A DNA stretch of 64,000 bases. It comes from Chelydra serpentina. Lineage: Eukaryota > Chordata > Testudines > Chelydridae. The DNA is taken from assembly GCA_037349315.1 (NCBI GenBank), contig JBAIAC010000004.1, forward strand, positions 30,197,001-30,261,000, read 5' to 3'. The notes beneath the pieces were generated by a model. The model was not told where the DNA came from. It saw only the letters and a program-made list of their open reading frames with translations, and searched no databases. The translations under genes were made by a program, and so were the position numbers. This document shows positions 22,081 to 32,540 of this stretch, one piece after another; within the stretch, counting starts at the first letter, position 1; every line of letters begins with the position of its first letter.

Positions 22081-22947
22081 GTGGTCTTGGTGCCACTAGA
22101 TGGAACACAACAACACAACCAGAAGGTGTATGGGTTGCATAGGTTTTTATACTGTACTCACCACATAGTCTCTGCGCACCTTCTAAGAGTGCATTAAAAT
22201 GTGACTACTATCTGTCACAAGTTGATTGTTCCCTCATCCTCTCCTCAGTGGAACAAGTGTGAAGAACAGTGTGTTTTGGTTTAGTAAGGTTGTGTGTGTG
22301 TGTGTGTGGTATTTAAAAATATATATGTAACTATGTATTTATACAGAAGACAAGATCAAAATGTATTTTATGCTTGCCGTGGAAGGTGGTGAGGTTTGTG
22401 ATGGTCTTTAGCTTCTGGGGAAGTTCATTCCAGTGTCTGACCAGCCCACTGAGAAAATTCTGTCTCAGCACAGATGAGCTTTACCCTTATTGTAAGAGAG
22501 TTCATTGTGTCAGAGGAGTCAAGGGCTTCACCCTGGAACTCTGGGTGGCCTTTTAGACATCCTAGGCCCAAGGCATGGAGCACTTTGGCGCCAAGGACAG
22601 AGACCTCAAACACGCAATATATCAAAAGCCAGTGTACAGAGCTGAGGACAGGTTTGATATGTTTGTGCTAGCCTGTGTTGCTGAAGGATGTTCTACATTA
22701 GTTTCCTAAGTGCTGAAGGCTTCATGCCCATGTACATAGCATTGTTGTAGTTCAGCTGAGAGGTGACAAAGGTGTCAATAACTCAGGCCAGGAACTGTCC
22801 ATCAAGTAGGATGATAGTTCCTCTCAGTGCTTGTTTTTAAACTAAGGTGGGATAGCACCTTGGGGTGGGATTTGGCAGCCTTAGTGGAGTCTGAAAGGAA
22901 GGTTCCATTGGCCTACAATACAGCCTCAGCATAGACTTTGAGATTGT
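22081..22947. other. Unassigned stretch, probably decayed LINE in part
   Basis: A (GT)n microsatellite lies at 22290-22308. From about 22370 to 22900 the text (GCATTGTTGTAGTTCAGCTG, GAGAGGTGACAAAGGTG) resembles a reverse-strand 3' untranslated part of a non-LTR element, but I cannot name the family. The frames across it are not protein-like. Confidence 0.35.
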
Positions 22948-24697
22948 GATAGATGCACTGGAGGGTAGGGATAGGATACAGCGGGACCTAGACAAATTGG
23001 AGGATTAGGCCAATAGAAATCTGATGAGGTTCAACAAGGACAAGTGCAGAGTCCTGCACATAGGAAGGAAGAATCCCATGCACTGCTACAGACTAGGGAC
23101 CGAGTGGCTAGGCAGCAGTTCTGCAGAAAAGGACCTAGGGGTTATGATGGACAAGAGCTGGATATGAGTCAACAGTGTGCCCTTGTTGCCAAGAAGACTA
23201 AGGCATTTTGGGCTGTATAAGTAGGAGCATTTCCAGCAGATCGAGGGACGTGATCATTCCCCTCTATTCGGCACTGGTGAGGCCTCATCTGGAGCACTGT
23301 GTCCAGTTTTGGGCCCCACACTACAAGAAGGATGTGGATAAATTGGAAAGAGTCCAGTGGAGGGCAACAAAAATGATTAGGGGGCTGGAGCACATGACTT
23401 ATGAGGAGAGGCTGCGGGAACTGGGATTGTTTAGCCTGCAGAAGAGAAGAGTGAGGGGGGATTTGATAGCTGCTTTCAACTACCTGAAAGGGGGTTCCAA
23501 AGAGGAAGGATCTAGACCAGAGGTGGGCAAACTATGGCCCACAGGCCACATTTGGCCGCAGGACCCTCCTGCCCGGCCCCTGAGCTCCTGGCCCAGGAGG
23601 CTAGCCCCCAGCCCCTCCCATGCTGTTCCCCCTCCCCTGCAGCCTCGACTCACTGTGCTGCCGGTGCAATGCTCTGGGCAGCGCAGCTGCAGAGCCGCAG
23701 CCTGACCCGGTGCTCTGTGCTGCGCGGTGGCGTGGCTGGCTCCAGCCAGGCAGCACGGCTGCCTGTCCTGGTGCTCTGGGTGTCGCAGCTGTAGCACCGC
23801 CAGCCATCGGTGCTCCAGGCAGCGCGGTAAGGGGGCAGGGAGCGGGTGAAGGGGGTGGATAGAGGGCAGGGGAGTTCGGGGTGTTGGTTGCGGGGCAGGG
23901 CTGTGAATAGGGGTTGGGGAGGTCAGAGGGCGGGAACAGGGGGGTTGAATGGGGGTAGGGGTCTTGGGGGCGTAGTCAGGATGGAGCAGGGGGGGCAGTC
24001 AGGTGCAGGAGTTCCGGGGTTGGTCAGGGAGAAGGGGTGGTTGTATGGGGCAGGGGTCCCAGGGGGGCAGTCAGGAATGAGACAAGGGGTTGGATGGGGT
24101 GGCGGGGGGGAGGCAGTCAGAGACAGGGAATCCGGGGGTGGTCAGGGGACAGGGAGGGGTGGATGGGGCAGGGCTCCTGGGTGGGCTGTCAGGGGACGGG
24201 GAACAGGGGGATTTGGATGAGGCAGGAGTCACGGGGGGGGGCATCAGGGGGCGAGAAGCAGTGGGGAATTGATAGGGGGTGGGGGGCGGGCCACGCCTGG
24301 ATTTTTGGGGAGGCACAGCCTCCCCTAACTGGCCCTCCATACAATTTCAGAATGTGGCCGATGTGGCCCTCAGGCCAAAAAGTTTGCCCGCCCCTGATCT
24401 AGACTGTTCTTATTGGTACCAGATGATAGACCAAGGAGTAATGGTCTCAAGTTGCAGTGTGGGAGGTTTAGATTGGATATTAGGGGAAAAAATTTCACTA
24501 GTAGGGTGGTGAAGCACTGCAATGGGTTACCTAGGAAGGTGGTGGAATCTCCTTTCTTAGAGGTTTTTAAGGTCAGGCTTGACAAAACCCTGGCTGGGAT
24601 GATTTAGTTGGGGATTGGTCCTGCTTTGAGCAGGGGGTTGGACTAGATGACCTCTTGAGGTCCCTTCCAACCCTGAGATTCTATGATTCTATGATTG
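22948..24697 (+). mobile_element. CR1 LINE 3' end, split by a hAT insertion
   Basis: The two arms are 22948-23517 and 24397-24697. The left arm encodes the end of CR1 ORF2 in one open frame from 23208, with motifs [16 protein letters not shown] and [11 protein letters not shown]; upstream of that frame it is more decayed. The right arm continues with the end of ORF2 (W-V-R-F-type text degraded) and the 3' UTR, finishing GGTCCCTTCCAACCCTGAGA and the tail ATTCTATGATTCTATGATTG. Restoring continuity across the insertion gives the usual CR1 order. The 3' 100 bases are nearly the tail of the Cry-type SINE, supporting shared machinery. Confidence 0.93.
23518..24396. mobile_element. hAT non-autonomous element inside CR1
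   Basis: Left terminus CAGAGGTGGGCAAACTATGG, right terminus AAAAAGTTTGCCCGCCCCTG. The exact 8-bp duplication ATCTAGAC (23510-23517 and 24397-24404) proves the ends and shows that it jumped into an already present CR1. The 879-bp interior has a GC-rich left part and a G-rich degenerate tandem array at 23840-24290 with CAGTCAGG and GGGGACAGGG phrases, then GGGGAGGCACAGCCTCCCC near the right end. Long open frames here arise from the array. A right-end copy of the same family starts the window. Confidence 0.96.
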
Positions 24698-24704
24698 TTT
24701 CATC

Positions 24705-25300
24705 CTGTCTGTATCAGCCTTTTTTTCTCCTGCTCCTCTCTCGATCTAGTGCAGGGTGTCAGAACAACTGAGAGGCAAAGGCCAGCGTACTGCGTCAACA
24801 CAAGGAATTTTACTGACATAAAGGGAAAACAAAGAAGACGCCACTGACCCACATAGTTACACCAGTACAAAAACTATGTGTGGACTAGGACTCAATTAAC
24901 AACTGATTTTCCACTTCCTTGCTCCTTGTGTGGTCACTTTATATCAGTACAAACTGTTAACTGCAGCTCCCTGGGGAAGCCACGAGTATTGGTGGGAGGC
25001 ATGTAATTGAGATGCCTATTTTTGTGTTTTGTTGGGGGTTTTGGTTCTAATTTACTATTAAACTAGGTTCTAATTTACTATTAAACTAGGTTTCAAAATC
25101 ACCTGTGTTTTATCTGTTCCTGGGGTGGGAGGGCTTCAGCAGAGAGATTTCCAGTTGGGGGAAACCATTCGACAAGATGTCTCTTGGTTGAAAGTACCTT
25201 GCTGGAGTGGAGGGAAAAAAGAGGCCCTCACTGACAGGGGCAGCAGTGGCACTAGCAGATGGAAAGGGCACTGAGGAATAGATGAGGTCCATCTTGTCTT
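24705..25300. other. Unassigned stretch
   Basis: Sequence between the CR1 tail and the old hAT remnant. It holds an exact 23-bp tandem duplication at 25043-25088 but no gene that I can recognise. The left terminus of the old hAT may lie here but was not found. Confidence 0.45.
25043..25088. repeat. Exact 23-bp tandem duplication
   Basis: The 23-bp unit, beginning GGTTCTAATTTACTATT, occurs twice head to tail without a mismatch (25043-25065 and 25066-25088). This suggests a recent local duplication or slippage event. Confidence 0.95.
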
Positions 25301-25389
25301 TTTAATAAAACAATTTTTACCAAGTGCTAAGCCTACATATAGCAAAGGTTCTGCTGAAGAAGATGATTTTAATAAAGTTAAAATGAAAT

Positions 25390-25808
25390 GGAAGTAAACG
25401 GTGCAATGATAGTTTAGATTTCTGTTTCTCAATATTACTGCGGAAAATCCACAGCCAAATAATGTCATGTGTTTTCAAGCATTAGTAAATGAAAGTATAA
25501 GGCCAGGGAAACAACAAAGACGTTTAGAAACTAAACTCCCAGAAATCATAATTGAGCTGTGACATTTCCCTCTCTCTGACTTTGGAAATAAGAATTAAAG
25601 CAGCAACAAAGTTTATAGCTCAATGAAGTAACTGTGTCTCAAAAAGCCTTAGAAGCATTTTATTTTGTGGACATGCAAAGTGAAAACAAACACACTCCTT
25701 TCTATTTCCAGCAGCAATGGTCACATGTAGAATTATGACAGGGGAACAAGCAGCTATGATACCAAAAACCATTACTGTGTCAACAGTAGCATCTGTTGAT
25801 GCACTGAG
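25390..25808 (+). pseudogene. Old hAT transposase (ZBED5/FAM200-like), N-terminal part
   Basis: On the plus strand, degenerate text at about 25450-25550 reads like a BED-type start of ZBED5/FAM200-like hAT proteins (A-L-V-N-E-S-I-R-P, then R-R-L-E-T-K-L-P-E). At 25710-25790 it reads A-A-M-V-T-C-R-I-M-T-G-E-Q-A-A-M-I-P-K-T, which fits the segment before the catalytic domain. Frames shift and stops occur. The remnant is cut at 25808 by the younger hAT, whose duplicated target GCACTGAG it supplies, and resumes at 28538. Confidence 0.7.
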
Positions 25809-28529
25809 TAGGCTGACCATATTTCCTTGAGACAAAAACGGGACATTGGGATGGCAAAAACGGGACGGGGTTATGTAATATTCCGCATTCATGAAAAAGT
25901 AAGACGATAACAATAGTTTTATTACATGAATATATTGAGCTAACAATTATTCTTCAGTGACAGAACTCATACAAAAATTTAGGTAGACGTAGAGGGGGAC
26001 TGTATTTCACCACGATCGTACCAGGAATATTTCTCCGATGAAGTAATCTTACACAGCAAATTTCGGTCTTTCAACACCTTATCATAAAACTTCTCACACT
26101 CCATGACACAATTTTGTTTTACAACTAACATAGCCCTCATTGTCTCAACACTTAATCTAGATTTCTCCTTTGACCACATACTGTTCATAACAGAAAATAT
26201 TCTCTCGACAGGTGCTGTACTTCCTGGAAGACAAAGAATAAACTCTACAATATTACAAAAGTCTTGAAAGTCTAGGCGTTTTTCGCTCATTTCAGAAAAA
26301 ATCTTTACCCATCTATCAGATACAGAAATGTTTTCTTTATTCCATGTATCCAACTGCCTCACAATTGTAGATTTTCTGAAGGTCCACTGATCGAATACAC
26401 GAGTTTCTTCTGTTTCTGTGTGTGTGATGAGTTCCTCATTCAGGCTGTCCTGTATTTCTTTCCATTCAGGTGTCTTCCTTAGTAGCACCCACTTGAACTT
26501 CTCAGTGTTTCCTACACTGCACTTCCACTTGTTGATATATTCTAAGCTGGTTTCATAGAAATTCTCAACTACCTCAAAAAACTTAGCCTCATTAATTTCT
26601 CCTGAATCTACTAACATTTTCAGTTGTTTTTTGACATCAGTAGTTACAAACACTTCACTTTTTCTGGACTCTAAATTGTTTACAAGATTTTCAATGTTTA
26701 TGGCTACTTCTGTAGCTGAAATATAATCTTTTTCAATTAAACTAATGTATGTTTGGAACGTAGACACTTGATCTCATGCAAATGACAACCACAATTTCAA
26801 ACAGGGATTTTCAAACCATTTTCGCAACATAACAGGGCATTTTTCTTGAGAAAGAAAATAAGAAGTAAGCCCATCAAACATGCTTAAAATTCTGTCAACT
26901 GATGGACCCAAGGACAAAAATCTTGTATTTCCATGCTCTAACAATGTAGCGTAATTGTTTCCTGCAAACTCACAAAAGTTTTTCAGTTCTTCAACTCTAA
27001 CTGTGTATATATGGAAGTATTTGTATACTTTCACTGCAAAACATTCAATATCAATTAGTAAACAGTCGACAGCAGACTGGAGAGAACTGTGTATAATGTG
27101 TGCCCCACAACCAATACTGATAATCGGCCTCTTCAGTTCAGTTTCAAGTTTTCGCCACACATTATTTTTGCCAAGTCTTTTGCAACCACCAAAATTGGTG
27201 TTCGTGTTATCTGCACACAAAGCAACAATTTTGTTTTGTAAAGCAAATTTGTCAATTACTTCCTTCAACATAGCACACTGTAGATCGGATGTTTCACCAG
27301 GTAAGGAAACAAAGTCTATAATTTTGTCTTGAACACTACAATTTGGCAAAAAGTACCGCACAACGATTGGAAAAAGTTTGATGTCTTTTTTGTTTGATGC
27401 ATCTAAACTGACTGTAATGCTTTTTGTTTTATTCAAATCCTCTATTACTTTGCCCAATATCTATGGTGATAAAACGTTGGTAATTATTGCTTCTGATTTG
27501 GTACATGCTGAAGAAAATTTTGGTTCATAAATTTTCTTTATCAATGTCGACAAGCAATCATTTGCACGAAAACTTTGGCCGTGGTGCACAGTATGATAAG
27601 CAAAAAGAGCTTCACTTGCTGCAATTTTAGCGCTTTCACTATCACTATCAGTTCGTCTCATAAACGAACTGATGTTTTTAACTGAAGCCAGAGTCTTTTC
27701 AGCATCCTTATGTTTCTGGCTACGTAGATGTTGGTTGATGTCACTTCTACCTCCATGAGCAATGGAAAAATGGACATTACAATGTTGGCATACCACTTTT
27801 GTTCCATCACTACACAGTTTGTCCGGTTTAATAAATTTGAATTCCTTCTGGAGATCATCATTAAAACTGCAGTTTCGCCTCTTTGTCTTTGGCATTGCAA
27901 GGGTAGACTTTAAGCTTTAAAAAATAAGACTTAAAAATATGAAGTTTAAACCACCGACAACAAATAACAAAGCCACCGGTTAGCATACAGGCAAAACAAA
28001 AATTAACGTTACAGCAGAACAGACGATGACGCATCTGAGCGAGGCCACCGTCACCGACATGTGCATCCCCACACCCTACTACAGTGCATTTACTTTATTG
28101 AGTCAGAAGCACAATGGATTTCTAGTAGGTTCAGTGGTGGGGGATCAGTTTGCCAGCCACCAACGCTAAGGAAACAACGATATGAGTACAATGTGGGACT
28201 CCGATCGTACTAAGCAGCGAGAACGCGTTCGCTCCATCTCTTACTAGCGGTGTTCTCTCTCTGGGCAAGAAGCCTGGCCCTGACTGGATAAAGTAAATGG
28301 AACTTCCTCTTTCGTCACACTAGTGGTTTTACTGTACGCATTGATTAGCATAGAACTTTATGAGAAATAATAAACAAGCCGCATTCATTTTTTTTACAAA
28401 AAATTAAAAACTATATATAGTTTATAAAAAACGGGACAAAATTGACATTGATATTAAAACGATGGGACGGTCGGGAAATATGAAAAAAATGGTACTGTCC
28501 CGTTTAAAACGGTACGTATGGTCAGCCTA
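25809..28529 (-). mobile_element. Near-complete hAT DNA transposon with exact target duplication
   Basis: A 2,721-bp element begins TAGGCTGACCATATTTCC and ends TACGTATGGTCAGCCTA, giving about 13-bp inverted termini (TAGGCTGACCATA). The direct repeat GCACTGAG at 25801-25808 and 28530-28537 is perfect. Subterminal regions at both ends repeat AAACGGGAC-type motifs (25847-25868; 28426-28440; inverted near 28498), as expected for transposase binding sites in hAT elements. It carries one transposase frame on the minus strand (25979-27895), leaving about 170 bp on the 3' side and 630 bp on the 5' side. It is inserted in an older hAT remnant of opposite orientation. Its termini resemble those of the TAGGGTGACCAGA MITE. 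Confidence 0.96.
25979..27895 (-). pseudogene. hAT transposase, BED finger type, two in-frame stops
   Basis: One continuous frame of 638 codons plus a stop runs from ATG at 27893-27895 to 25979. It is interrupted only by TAG at 27461-27463 (codon 145) and TGA at 26774-26776 (codon 374), with no frameshift. A BED-type zinc finger is formed by C36, C39, H56 and H62. The RNase-H-like catalytic part follows: S-L-D-A-S just after codon 145 (first Asp), A-L-C-A-D-N-T-N (second Asp), then the C-x2-H motif I-G-C-G-A-H-I-I-H. The C-terminal dimerisation region has L-P-G-S-T-A-P-V-E-R-I-F-S near codon 555, keeping the catalytic Glu. All three acidic residues and the finger thus survive. The start is the first Met before the finger. 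The length is normal for the family. A cut-and-paste role in the nucleus follows from the family; this copy should not make full-length protein. Confidence 0.95.
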
Positions 28530-28537
28530 GCACTGAG

Positions 28538-28745
28538 GAATAGTTGAAGAACTTTTACTTTGCAAAGAACAACAACAAAAAATCCACACAACTGGTGAGG
28601 AAATATTAAAGATCCTTGATAAATTCATAGTGGGTGAAAGTGAGCTATGTAGGAGGGTGCTCTGCACTGATGGGGCAGCAGTCAGGACCAGAAAGAAGAG
28701 TGGGGTTGCAGCATAAGAAAATAAAGTGGCACCAGCTGTTTGCCA
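28538..28745 (+). pseudogene. Old hAT transposase, catalytic middle part
   Basis: Resuming after the younger hAT, the plus strand reads E-E-L-L-L-C-K-E, T-T-G-E-E-I-L-K-I-L and V-L-C-T-D-G-A-A-V-R-T-R-K-K-S-G-V-A-A (about 28545-28710), the classic second-aspartate block of ZBED5/FAM200/Charlie-type hAT transposases. A stop follows, then V-A-P-A-V-C before the sequence turns into a minus-strand CR1 at about 28746. Relative to the family, roughly 45 residues including the first Asp appear to be missing between this part and 25808, so it was probably already defective. Confidence 0.8.
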
Positions 28746-29924
28746 GGATAGAGTCCCCTATCTTATAACTGTGGCCTACATTCTATTTTCCAAGATGTAC
28801 ACATTTACACTTAGCCATATTACCAAGTGATCAAGATCGCTCTGCATCAGTGACCTGCCCTCTTCATTATTACCACCACACCAATTTTGATATCATCTGC
28901 AAAATATATAAATGATTATTTTATGTTTCCTTCCAGGTCAATGATAAAAATGTTAAATAGCATAGGGCCAAGAACTAATCCCTGTGGGACCCCACTAGAC
29001 ACACATCCACTTCATGATGATTCCCCATTTTGAAAACAATCAGTTAGCCACTTTTTAATCCATTTAATGTGCACCACATTAATTTTCTATCATTTTAAGC
29101 TTTTACAATCAAAATGTTATGTGGTACCAAGTCAAATGCCTTACAGAAGTATAATTTTATTACATCAACACTATTATCTATCAACCCAAATTTGTAAACT
29201 CACCAACAAATATAGCTAGTTAGTTTGACAGTCTATTTTGCATAAACTTATGTTGATTGGCATTAATTTTATTACCCTCCTTTAATTCTTTATTGACAAT
29301 GTCCCTTATTAGCAGCACCATTATCATGCCCAGGATCAATGTCAGATTGACAGACCTATAATTACCCAGGTCATCCCATTTATCCTTCTAAATATTGGCT
29401 CAACAGTAGCTTTCTTCCAGTCTTATGGATCTTCCACAGTGTTCCAAGACTTATGGAAAATCAACATTGACAGCCCGGTGACCTCCTCAGCCAGCTCTTT
29501 TAAATTCTTGGATGTAAGTTATCTGTACCTGCTGATTTTAAAATGTCTGACTTCAGCAGTTTCTGTTTAACATCCTTCGGAGATACTAGTGGAATGGAAA
29601 GAGCATTATCACCATATTAGGAGACTATATCATCTGTGTTTTCCCCACATTCAGAACAGAATATTTATTGAACATTTCTGCCTTTTCAGCATTGTTATTG
29701 GTAATTCTACCATTTCCATCTAATGCCATGTTAGGATTCTTTTTGTTCCTAATACACTTAATTAAAAAAACCTCCCTTTTCCTTAACTCTGCTGTCCATA
29801 GACTTCTTCTTATGTCTCTTGGCTTCCCTTACCAATTTTCTAAAATTCCTAGCTTCTGATTTATATTCATTACTATCAACTTCCCCTTTCTTCCATTTGT
29901 TTATAAAAAAATCTCTTCCCTTAC

Positions 29925-30047
29925 TAGGGTGACCAGACAGCAAGTGTGAAAAATCAGGACGGGGTGGGGGTGTAATAGGAGCCTATATAAGAAAAAGACC
30001 CAAATATCGGCACTGTCCCTATAAAATCGGGACATCTGGTCACCCTA
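29925..30047 (-). mobile_element. hAT-type MITE, TAGGGTGACCAGA family (copy 3)
   Basis: Begins TAGGGTGACCAGACAGC and ends CATCTGGTCACCCTA; the orientation is opposite to copies 1 and 2. The exact 8-bp duplication TCCCTTAC at 29917-29924 and 30048-30055 defines it. The host sequence is CR1, so this insertion is younger than that CR1. Confidence 0.96.
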
Positions 30048-30235
30048 TCCCTTACTTCACCCACTAACCCAGCTTGGCTTTTTAACCCACATAGCCACTT
30101 TCCTGAATTTTGGGAGTGTTTCTAGTTAACAGTCACACTTTCATGACTGAATTCTTTCTCCCAGCTGATTTGGCTCATAATTGTTTTCAGCTTTGTGAAA
30201 CTGGCCCTTTTCAAGCACCGTGTGTGAGAGTGCAT

Positions 30236-30270
30236 GCGCGCGCGCGTGTGTGTGTGTGTATGTATGTATT
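30236..30270. repeat. (CG)n(TG)n(TATG)n microsatellite
   Basis: GCGCGCGCGTGTGTGTGTGT followed by TATGTATGTA. It is a compound simple repeat within the CR1. Confidence 0.9.
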
Positions 30271-30929
30271 TCTGGTCTTCACTTTGTTCTGTTTGAACAT
30301 TATAAATGTGATCAAGTTGTGATCACCTGTACTTAAGTTACTATTGTTTTTTTAATTCTGTCATCAGTTGTTTCTTATCTGTCAAGACAAGTTCTAATAG
30401 AGGATGCCTTCATGTTGGAGGCATCACTTTTTGAGTTAGGAAATTGTCATCTATAATAATTAGAAATTCCTAGGATGTTTTTATTACTGGCAGCACGAGA
30501 CCTCCAGGACATGGCACCAAAATGGAACTCTCCCAGGAGCAGCTTTTTTCCTACACGTTGTAGACAGGAGCATAAGGAGCTGGTCATCCTGTTGCCTAGT
30601 GTGATTTGGTGGTCTGTACAAGACTCAAACAAATACCCCAGATTGTGCTTTTATAAGTTAGGACATTAATGTATAAGCATTCAAGATCATTTTCTTCTGA
30701 GTAGTCAGTGACTCAGAAACAGGTAACGCCAATTCTGACAGTGAATGTTACTTCTCCTCCCGTTTTGCTCACTTGATCCTTCCTAATTAGGTGATTAATC
30801 GTTGATTTTAACACTCCAATCATGTGAGTATCCCACCAGGTTTCAGTAATACAAACTAACAACACCAAATTTCTTCCTTTGGGGCTGGGGAGGGGGGCAG
30901 AGAAAGACCATGAAAATTACATGTGAAAT

Positions 30930-31873
30930 GTGAATTTCTTGACTACCATAGCTTACCTGGTAGACATATTTGGCAAATTAAATGCATTGAACTTAACATT
31001 GCAAGATGGAATACAAATATACTCGGTTCAAGAGAGAAAACCAGAGGCTTCATGAAGTAGCTTTGTCTTTGAAAATGCCACACTGAAAAGTTTGTTACCA
31101 AGATGTTTTCAGTTTTTATCAGACATTTTAAAAGAACAGCACGAAAGTGATCAAAACACTATTAAAGATCAAATATTAATTCATTTGTCTGGACTGTATT
31201 CCCAGTTTGATGAATATTTTCCTGGAGTTGAATGTGAATCTCCAGATACCAATTGGATTCAAAACCCATTCTTGGTAACTGTCAACTCCATTCCAACCTT
31301 AAACATCTCAAGAAAATCTCTTAAATTGTTGAATGATCACACACTGAAGATCATGTTTTCAAATCTAACAAAACAGAACTTCTGGATTCCTGTTAAAGGC
31401 ACGTGGAAAGAGCTCTGTGATGAAGCAATGAAAATATGGCTTCCTTTTGCATCCAGTTGTCTCTCTGAGTCTCGATTTCCGTCAATGATTTCTATGAAAA
31501 ATAAACATAGAAATCATTTAAACTTGGAAAACTACTTACGTCTGGCACTATAAGAGATTCAACCAAATATGGTGCAGTTGGAAACAGGCACATTTGTCTC
31601 CCTAAAACCTTGTCCAAGCATGCTAAAAGAAATCCGTATTTTCAAATTATATTAGCAAAAAAATTGATTAGATTGAATTATATAATTAAACAAACTGTAT
31701 GAAGTTGAATTAAGTTGCAAAAATGTCAACTCTAGTGTCACCCTCGAATTTAGTGTCCTGAAATCTTGAATCTAGTGCCTGAAGGGGTTTTGGTTTTTTA
31801 ATGGTATTTAAAAAGCCACCAAGTTTTAAAATACCGGGATCTGGAGCTACAGGACTAAAGTTTGGGAACGATA
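30930..31873 (+). pseudogene. hAT transposase C-terminal part (ZBED5/FAM200-like)
   Basis: Text L-V-D-I-F-G-K-L-N-A-L-N (about 30955-30990) is followed by an open frame at 31092-31550 of 153 residues. That frame has F-D-E-Y-F-P, W-I-Q-N-P-F, F-W-I-P-V-K and I-W-L-P-F-A-S-S-C-L-S-E, all diagnostic of the hAT C-terminal dimerisation domain in ZBED5/FAM200/SCAND3-like proteins. The usual glycine and alanine around S-E-x-G-F-S are altered. The right terminus is probably TAAAGTTTGGGAACGATAG at about 31855-31873, near the AAGTTTGGGAACCACTG-type hAT end. It is most simply the 3' part of the same old element as 25390-25808 and 28538-28745. Confidence 0.88.
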
Positions 31874-31875
31874 GA

Positions 31876-32417
31876 TTTACACCAATGCAAAATGGGTGTT
31901 CAGTGTTATCATTCTGATTTGGTAATGGGTTTTAGTCTCACTTTGCACAAGTGTGAATGAACAAGGTGCAAGGCACTGGAGAATCAGAGGCTGGTTTTTC
32001 ATAAGACTGGTTAGTTTTGTTTTTGTTGTTTTTTACAGGCATTTATTTTCACTGTGAAAAGTAATCTCTGACTGAAAGATGGAAGCTGAAATAAAGGGGG
32101 GGAAGGTGTAAGATTTCCTTCTACTATGTTGTCTATCTCTAAGAAACGTTAAATAAATCAGGAGGTACTTCAGGATTTAAAACCCAGTGAGAGCCTAAAG
32201 CCTTTGGTAGCATTCATAATGTTGTCAGTTTAAATGCAAACCACTCTGACTCTGCAGGCAGTCCTTTTGAAGTTGCTGAATCTTGAGGAGAACCCAGAAC
32301 TCTTGTAAAAGCTGTCTTTCCAATTAAACAATTTTTGATCTAACAAGTCAAGTTTAAAGGCTTATAAACTTGACTCCCATTAGGTTTTTTGGCGGGGTTT
32401 TCTAAGGTAGCTGTTTT
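31876..32417. other. Unassigned stretch
   Basis: AT-rich sequence following the hAT right end. I see no gene or named repeat. Confidence 0.45.
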
Positions 32418-32509
32418 AGGACCAAATTCTACACTGGTGTAAACAGCTGACACTCTACTGAAGTAAATGGGACTGCAGCTCTACTGGCACCAGTAGAGAA
32501 TTTGTCCTC
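32418..32509. repeat. Palindromic repeat (GGACCAAATTCT arms)
   Basis: GGACCAAATTCTACACTGGT and the inverse ACCAGTAGAGAATTTGTCC close on a core with CTGAAGTAAATGGGAC. It is a foldback structure of the family also seen at 13317 and is widespread in amniote DNA; I do not know its formal class. Confidence 0.65.
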
Positions 32510-32540
32510 TAGGGTTTTTCTAAGCTGTACTCTTCTTTCT

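Larger units (their letters stand above)
28746..30900 (-). mobile_element. CR1-clade LINE, ORF2 region (EN end to RT), interrupted by a MITE
   Basis: Read on the minus strand (5' end at high coordinate), the element gives degraded CR1 ORF2: endonuclease-side text around 30100-30850, then the linker with K-W-K-K-G-E-V-D-S-N-E-Y-K-S-E (29885-29760), then reverse-transcriptase text down to about 28800 (plus-strand complement shows GGACCCCACTAGACACAC for the region after the catalytic motifs). Frames are broken throughout. The same family fills 47863-49700. It sits between the middle and C-terminal parts of the old hAT remnant, and carries a 123-bp MITE at 29925-30047 and a CG/TG microsatellite at 30236-30270. 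Confidence 0.85.

Noticed and set aside
23480..24402. Multiple frames of 60-124 residues
   Set aside because: They fall inside the hAT element at 23518-24396 and its tandem array, or run across its junctions.
25979..27895. Domesticated host gene derived from a hAT
   Set aside because: The frame still sits between intact inverted termini with a target duplication and has two premature stops, so it is better read as a defective transposon copy.
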